A DNA stretch of 8,480 nt from Pseudomonadota bacterium (GTDB lineage: Bacteria > Pseudomonadota > Gammaproteobacteria > Xanthomonadales > Xanthomonadaceae), in NCBI GenBank assembly GCA_023430045.1, contig JAEZCF010000044.1:1-8480 (forward strand). The letters are read 5' to 3'. This document shows positions 4,768 to 8,480 of the stretch, in pieces. Both the position numbers and the translations under genes were made by a program. Each line of letters begins with the position of its first letter. Positions within the stretch are counted from its first letter, which is position 1. Under the pieces are notes generated by a model. It searched no databases and had not been told where the DNA came from. It saw only the letters and a list, made by a program, of their open reading frames with translations.

Positions 4768-5900
4768 GCCCGCCTCCTCGCCGCCGAGCGCAGGGCATCG
4801 ACGGTGCGTATCCCATACAGATAGACGCCGGTGAAGCACAGCGCGGTGAGCAGTGCTCCCGCGATGCACCACAGCAGGCGGATCGACCAGCCACCAAAAC
4901 TGCCGAAGTGCAGTGGATCGGCCATTTCCGCGATGCGCTGATGTACGCCCAGGTCACGCCCGTCGTGGATCCCTCTCACGGCTGCGGTCCGCAGGTCGAC
5001 GGCGATGTTGTTTGCACGCTCCCGCACCAGCACCGCTTCGGCATGGCCAATAAAGACGATGCTCGCGCCGTCACGTGCGGGCATCGCGCCGACGATCTCC
5101 AGGGCGGGCCACTGCTGGCCGACAACCTGCACGGCCGCATCCACCTTGAGGGGGTCCACCGGCATCGGCACAGCGGTGCCCTTGGTCAGCCGCGTGGTCG
5201 GTGCGGCCGGTGCGCCTCCACCCAACGACTCCAGCAGGTACCACGCACCGGTCACGCCGATCAGCAGGATGAACCACAGCGACCACACGCCGGCCAAGCG
5301 ATGCACGTCGCCCCATAGTCGGCGTGGCCGCGTCGCATCGGGCCATTTGATGAATCCGCGCCACCACTTCTTGTAGATGTAGAAGCTGCTCAACAGCGAC
5401 AGCAGCAAGGGAATGGACAATGCCGCCACCAGTGGCACGCCCCATCTCACCGGAAGCATCAGATGGCGGTGGGTATTGCGCAGCAGCCGCTGCGTGTTGA
5501 ACCAGCCCGTATCACCAGTGACCTGCGCGGTATAGGGATTTATCCATACGAAGCGTCGCCGCCCGTCGGGCAGGCGCATCTGTGCCCGCGCCGCGAAAAG
5601 GCGGGTGTGCCCGGCGCTGATGCCCTCCATTTCCCAGTCCGGATGTGCCGATTGAGCAGCGTGGATGATGTTGCCCCAGCTCGCGCGCTCGCCGCCATCG
5701 GCCACGCGCATGGGCGCATGCAGCAGCCAGTCGATCTCCTGGGAAAACACCGCGAGCGTGCCGGTGAGGCAGACGAATCCCATGAACAGACAGAGTTTCA
5801 GGCCGATCCAGCTGTGCAGGTCGAACCATAGACGGCGTCCGCCACCGTTGCGTGGCGGGCGGTCAGCGTGCGCGGGCGAAGGCTGGCGCAGGCGCAGCAT
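4764..5900 (-). CDS. PepSY-domain inner-membrane protein, likely ferrisiderophore reductase
   Basis: This encodes 378 residues with four predicted membrane segments (about 31-54, 152-174, 203-225, 337-361) and two periplasmic loops carrying PepSY-like regions (about 60-145 and 250-330). The opening FDLHSWIGLKLCLFMGFVCLTG and the WGDVHRLAGVWSLWFI segment are typical of PepSY-associated membrane proteins such as FoxB and PiuB. Conserved His at 29, 144/146, 200 and 331 are well placed to bind haem in the membrane, as shown for FoxB. The presumed job is reducing ferric siderophore in the periplasm to release iron after uptake by the receptor. The ATG overlaps the receptor stop by one base (TGATG), so translation is coupled; a separate ribosome site is weak. 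It could instead handle another redox step; the substrate is not shown by the sequence. Confidence 0.85.
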   Translation of the reverse strand: MLRLRQPSPAHADRPPRNGGGRRLWFDLHSWIGLKLCLFMGFVCLTGTLAVFSQEIDWLLHAPMRVADGGERASWGNIIHAAQSAHPDWEMEGISAGHTRLFAARAQMRLPDGRRRFVWINPYTAQVTGDTGWFNTQRLLRNTHRHLMLPVRWGVPLVAALSIPLLLSLLSSFYIYKKWWRGFIKWPDATRPRRLWGDVHRLAGVWSLWFILLIGVTGAWYLLESLGGGAPAAPTTRLTKGTAVPMPVDPLKVDAAVQVVGQQWPALEIVGAMPARDGASIVFIGHAEAVLVRERANNIAVDLRTAAVRGIHDGRDLGVHQRIAEMADPLHFGSFGGWSIRLLWCIAGALLTALCFTGVYLYGIRTVDALRSAARRRA

Positions 5901-8041
5901 CAGAAGCTGTACGCGGCTTGGACATAGACGCGACGCGGCTCACCCGGGAAATGACCGGTACGCCCGGTGAAGCCACTCGCCGCATACACTTTGTCGAACA
6001 GGTTTTTCACGTTCGCCTGGAACTGCCATTGCTGCCAGCGCGTCTTCCAGCTCATGTCGAACACGGTATACGGCTTCACGCGCTGACCATCGAGACTGAG
6101 GCGCTCGTCCACGTAATCGGCGCCGAAACCCACCGCAGACGCGATGGCCGGGATGTCGTAGCGTGTCCATAACCCGAGCTTGTTCCGTGGCGCGTTGGCG
6201 AAACGGTCGCCCGAGGCGTTGGTGATGCCGGCGGTCCCGGCCTCCTTCACCCGTGCATCGTTGTAGGCGTAGGTGAGATTGAGCACCCAGCGCTCGGTGA
6301 CGTCGGCCAGCAGGTCCAGCTCCATGCCGGTGCTGCGCACCAGCCCCAGCGCGGCCAGCTGGTTCACGCCGGCAACCACTTCGCCGGTGCCCTGCACGAT
6401 GTTGCTGCGGTCGATGCGGTAGGCGGCCAGGTTCAGTGACACGCGCTCGGCGAGCAGGGATTTCATGCCGACTTCCCACTGCCTGCTGCGTTCGGCATCG
6501 AACGGGCCCCCGGCTGCGGCATCCTGGCTGGCGGCGGTCTGCGGCACGAACCCGCTGGCCACGTTGGCGTAGAGGTTCAGGCCATCGCGCACGGTGAAGG
6601 TGCTGCCCAGTCGCCAGCTGAGGTCGTTGCCCTCCACGCGGCTGCCGGCGATGCGGTCCTTGTCCTCGAAACCGTCCCAGCGCAGCCCGGCCAACAGATG
6701 CCAGCGCGGGCTGAGCGACAGCTCGTCCTGCAGGTAGCCGCCGTAGCGTCTGCTGCGAGTACTGGTGCTGCGCCAGGGCAGGCCCGCCAGGTCGTAGTCG
6801 TGCCAGCTGCTGGCACCGTACACGGGGTCGAACAGGTCGATGCCCGGCACCGGTCCAGCACCACGCGCCAGGTCGGCGCTGTTGGCGGTCTGCGCGGTGA
6901 AGTCGGCATCGGTCTGGTACACATCCGCGCCGAACAGCACCTTGTGCGCGATACGGCCGGTGCGTGTCCGCCACACGGCATTGCCGTTGGCGGTAAAAGC
7001 GTCGTTGTCGCGGATCTGGTTGCGCAGCTGGCGTGTCATCCACTCGGCGGTGCCATCCTGGTCGCGGTCGATCAGGCCCATCGGTTCGTGGTAGATCTGG
7101 TGCTCGCTGTTCTCGAACCAGCGCGCACCAACATCGACATCCCAGTCGGCGCCGGGCGAGAAGCGGTACTGCGCCAGCACGACCTTCGCATCCATGTCCA
7201 GGAAGTCGCTGGCTTCATTGTGGTTCCAGCGCCGGTCGGTGAGGAAGCGACCGTTGTCGTCCACTGGCACGCCACGCAGGCGGTTGCCGCCCAGCTTCTG
7301 GGTGATGTCGGTGTACTGCAGGGTCAGTTCGCCGGTATCGCCCACGTCGAAGGCCACGGAGGCATCGCCGATGACGCTCTCGCTGTCGGTATTCCAACGC
7401 ACGCCGTCTTCCACGTCGCCATACAGGCCTGCGCGGTAGCGCACGCTGCCGGCCGCGTCCAGCGGGCCGGTGGCCTCGATCGACGCCGCACGGAAATCCT
7501 TGTTTCCCGCCTGCAGTTCGATGCGCCGTTCGGCCGTGGCTTTTGGCTTGCGTGTCACGTAGTTGATCACGCCGCCCGCATCACCGCCGCCATACAGCGC
7601 GCCGGCCGGCCCCTTCAACACTTCGACACGCTCGATATTGAACAGCTGAGGCACCGAGAAGCCGGCGTACGGGTCGCCACGCAGTCCGTCGTACAACACG
7701 TTCTCCTGGCGGAAACCACGCAGGGTGACGCCGGCATAGCTGAAGAAGCTGATGCCGCTGATGCTGCGATACAGATCGGTCACCTGGCGCGCGGCCTGGT
7801 CGTCGATCAGTTCGCGCGGCAATACCTGCACGGCCTGCGGAACGAGTTCCAGTGGCGTATCGGTGCGGGTACCCACCGCTGCATCGTCAACCAGATACAG
7901 CGTCTGCGCACGGCCGCGAACCTGCACCTTGTCCAGTTCGCGCACCCCATCGGAGCTGGGTGCGTCGGCCGCATGCGCAGAGATGCCGGCAAGTGAAAGG
8001 GCGATAGCGAGTGAGGACAGCGACAACGGGCGTGAGAGCAT
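5900..8041 (-). CDS. TonB-dependent siderophore receptor, outer membrane
   Basis: This encodes a 713-residue outer-membrane barrel importing a ferric siderophore with energy from TonB. The signal peptide is MLSRPLSLSSLAIALSLAG, continuing to a likely cut after AHA (22-24). A TonB-box-like stretch ELDKVQVRG lies at 35-43. The plug domain follows at about 60-166: PQAVQVLPREL, VTLRGFRQENVLYDGLRG, then IERVEVLKGPAGALYGGGDAGGVINYVTRKP. The barrel fills 175-713 and ends in Phe (QAAYSF), as required for assembly by BAM. Length is normal for the siderophore receptor family (FoxA/FpvA-like); no extra N-terminal signalling domain is present, so no sigma-regulator link is expected. An open frame runs 58 codons further upstream, but only the ATG at 8041 yields a proper signal peptide. 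The precise siderophore cannot be told. First gene of the three-gene operon. Confidence 0.92.
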   Translation of the reverse strand: MLSRPLSLSSLAIALSLAGISAHAADAPSSDGVRELDKVQVRGRAQTLYLVDDAAVGTRTDTPLELVPQAVQVLPRELIDDQAARQVTDLYRSISGISFFSYAGVTLRGFRQENVLYDGLRGDPYAGFSVPQLFNIERVEVLKGPAGALYGGGDAGGVINYVTRKPKATAERRIELQAGNKDFRAASIEATGPLDAAGSVRYRAGLYGDVEDGVRWNTDSESVIGDASVAFDVGDTGELTLQYTDITQKLGGNRLRGVPVDDNGRFLTDRRWNHNEASDFLDMDAKVVLAQYRFSPGADWDVDVGARWFENSEHQIYHEPMGLIDRDQDGTAEWMTRQLRNQIRDNDAFTANGNAVWRTRTGRIAHKVLFGADVYQTDADFTAQTANSADLARGAGPVPGIDLFDPVYGASSWHDYDLAGLPWRSTSTRSRRYGGYLQDELSLSPRWHLLAGLRWDGFEDKDRIAGSRVEGNDLSWRLGSTFTVRDGLNLYANVASGFVPQTAASQDAAAGGPFDAERSRQWEVGMKSLLAERVSLNLAAYRIDRSNIVQGTGEVVAGVNQLAALGLVRSTGMELDLLADVTERWVLNLTYAYNDARVKEAGTAGITNASGDRFANAPRNKLGLWTRYDIPAIASAVGFGADYVDERLSLDGQRVKPYTVFDMSWKTRWQQWQFQANVKNLFDKVYAASGFTGRTGHFPGEPRRVYVQAAYSF

Positions 8042-8064
8042 CAGCAAATGAGAGTGCAGGTGTA

Positions 8065-8083
8065 AATGAGAAATATTAGCATG
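8065..8083 (-). promoter_or_regulatory. Fur-box-like operator over an extended -10
   Basis: On the plus strand AATGAGAAATATTAGCATG agrees with 14 of 18 scored positions of the classical Fur box (AATGAGAAT-N-ATTCTCATT). On the minus strand the same bases hold TGCTAATAT (8081 to 8073), an extended -10 for the receptor operon with a start near 8066 and a ~25-base leader. Iron-loaded Fur would thus block the promoter directly. A second AAATGAGA lies at 8046-8053. Confidence 0.65.
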
Positions 8084-8298
8084 TGACCCGGTGTTTATTG
8101 GTCCTGCGATGCGTGCTCGGCACACATCGTTTCCCGAAGCTTTTCTCGGAGTCAGGCGCGAAGATCTTCTGGGGCAAGGGTCTGGAAAATGCCGTGGCGA
8201 GGAGTGGGGCGGCACGAAGGGGATGTCGTGCGGTTCGTCTCCGAGGGCGCGATTCCGTAGCGTTGAATGTCAGCGGCTGGCACGACTGGAGGTCCGTG
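8084..8298. other. Upstream region without a recognised gene
   Basis: No coding region with a plausible ribosome site and composition is seen here; the open frames run through repeats or lack family features. One imperfect hairpin stands at 8107-8129 (CGATG and CATCG around GTGC-TCG-GCAC, with one mismatch). No activator gene or sigma factor for the receptor operon lies in it. Confidence 0.5.
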
Positions 8299-8358
8299 GA
8301 TCTGCGTTGATCTGCGTTGCTGCGTTGCTGCGTTGCTGCGGTGCTGCGGTGCTGCGGT
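8299..8358 (+). repeat. Short degenerate tandem repeat tract
   Basis: Seven units run without a break: GATCTGCGTT twice, GCTGCGTT twice and GCTGCGGT three times. The graded drift in unit length and sequence suggests slippage. It abuts the inverted structured repeat that starts at 8362. Confidence 0.8.
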
Positions 8359-8361
8359 GGT

Positions 8362-8480
8362 GAGAGGGGGATTGTTGGGTGCGTCCTGCACCCAACCCTT
8401 CTGCGCTTCGCGCTACAGGGCCAGCCTGCGGCTGTCCGGTTCTGCTCCTGCAGAACCGTCGAACCCCACGGGGCTTCTCA
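8362..8480 (-). repeat. Structured intergenic repeat, copy C (inverted, cut by window end)
   Basis: Read on the minus strand this is the same unit as copies A and B. It has the GGA-loop hairpin at 8437-8458 (9 bp stem, loop AGGA), GCGC-GAA-GCGC near 8403-8413, and a 9 bp stem at 8374-8396 with loop AGGAC. It is identical to copy B over 57 bases (8424-8480). The 5' part of the unit continues beyond the window. Confidence 0.8.

Noticed and set aside
6698..7996. Plus-strand open frame of 432 codons opposite the receptor gene
   Set aside because: It is the antisense shadow of the TonB-dependent receptor, with no ribosome site or domain.
8042..8215. N-terminal extension of the receptor
   Set aside because: It would bury the signal peptide and read through the Fur box and promoter.

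Overview
The window looks like chromosome from a Stenotrophomonas species (S. maltophilia complex, Xanthomonadaceae). The reasons are its high GC content, its short GTAG-headed palindromic repeats of the SMAG type (239-261, and an inverted pair at 3348-3414), an opsX-kdkA lipopolysaccharide core gene pair, and a small bacterial 4.5S (SRP) RNA. The species is inferred from these traits, not from a database match.

Left part (1-3330): two tandem copies of a ~145 bp structured repeat (the second truncated at a SMAG element) precede a small DUF6165-like gene. This gene converges on opsX, a GT9 heptosyltransferase on the minus strand. Only 21 bp from the opsX start, kdkA (Kdo kinase) begins on the plus strand; its stop codon overlaps the start of a metallo-beta-lactamase-fold hydrolase. 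KdkA phosphorylates Kdo and OpsX adds the first heptose next to that phosphate, so this is an inner-core LPS locus.

Middle part (3331-4550): a SMAG inverted pair separates the hydrolase gene from ffs, the 4.5S RNA on the minus strand. Then comes sugE/gdx, a guanidinium exporter of the SMR family. It is preceded by a recognisable guanidine-II (mini-ykkC) riboswitch whose first hairpin arm is exactly complementary to the sugE Shine-Dalgarno region. A small lipoprotein gene with its own promoter follows.

Right part (4642-8480): a minus-strand iron-uptake operon of three overlapping genes: a TonB-dependent siderophore receptor, a PepSY-domain inner-membrane protein (likely ferrisiderophore reductase) and a 41-residue Trp-rich membrane protein. 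A Fur-box-like sequence covers the extended -10 promoter of the operon. Upstream lie ~215 bp with no recognised gene, a short tandem repeat tract, and a third, inverted copy of the structured repeat that runs off the window end.

The least explained elements are the structured repeat (hairpins with GGA loops and paired base changes between copies), the Trp-rich small protein, and the conjunction of a Kdo kinase with a coupled hydrolase of unknown substrate.
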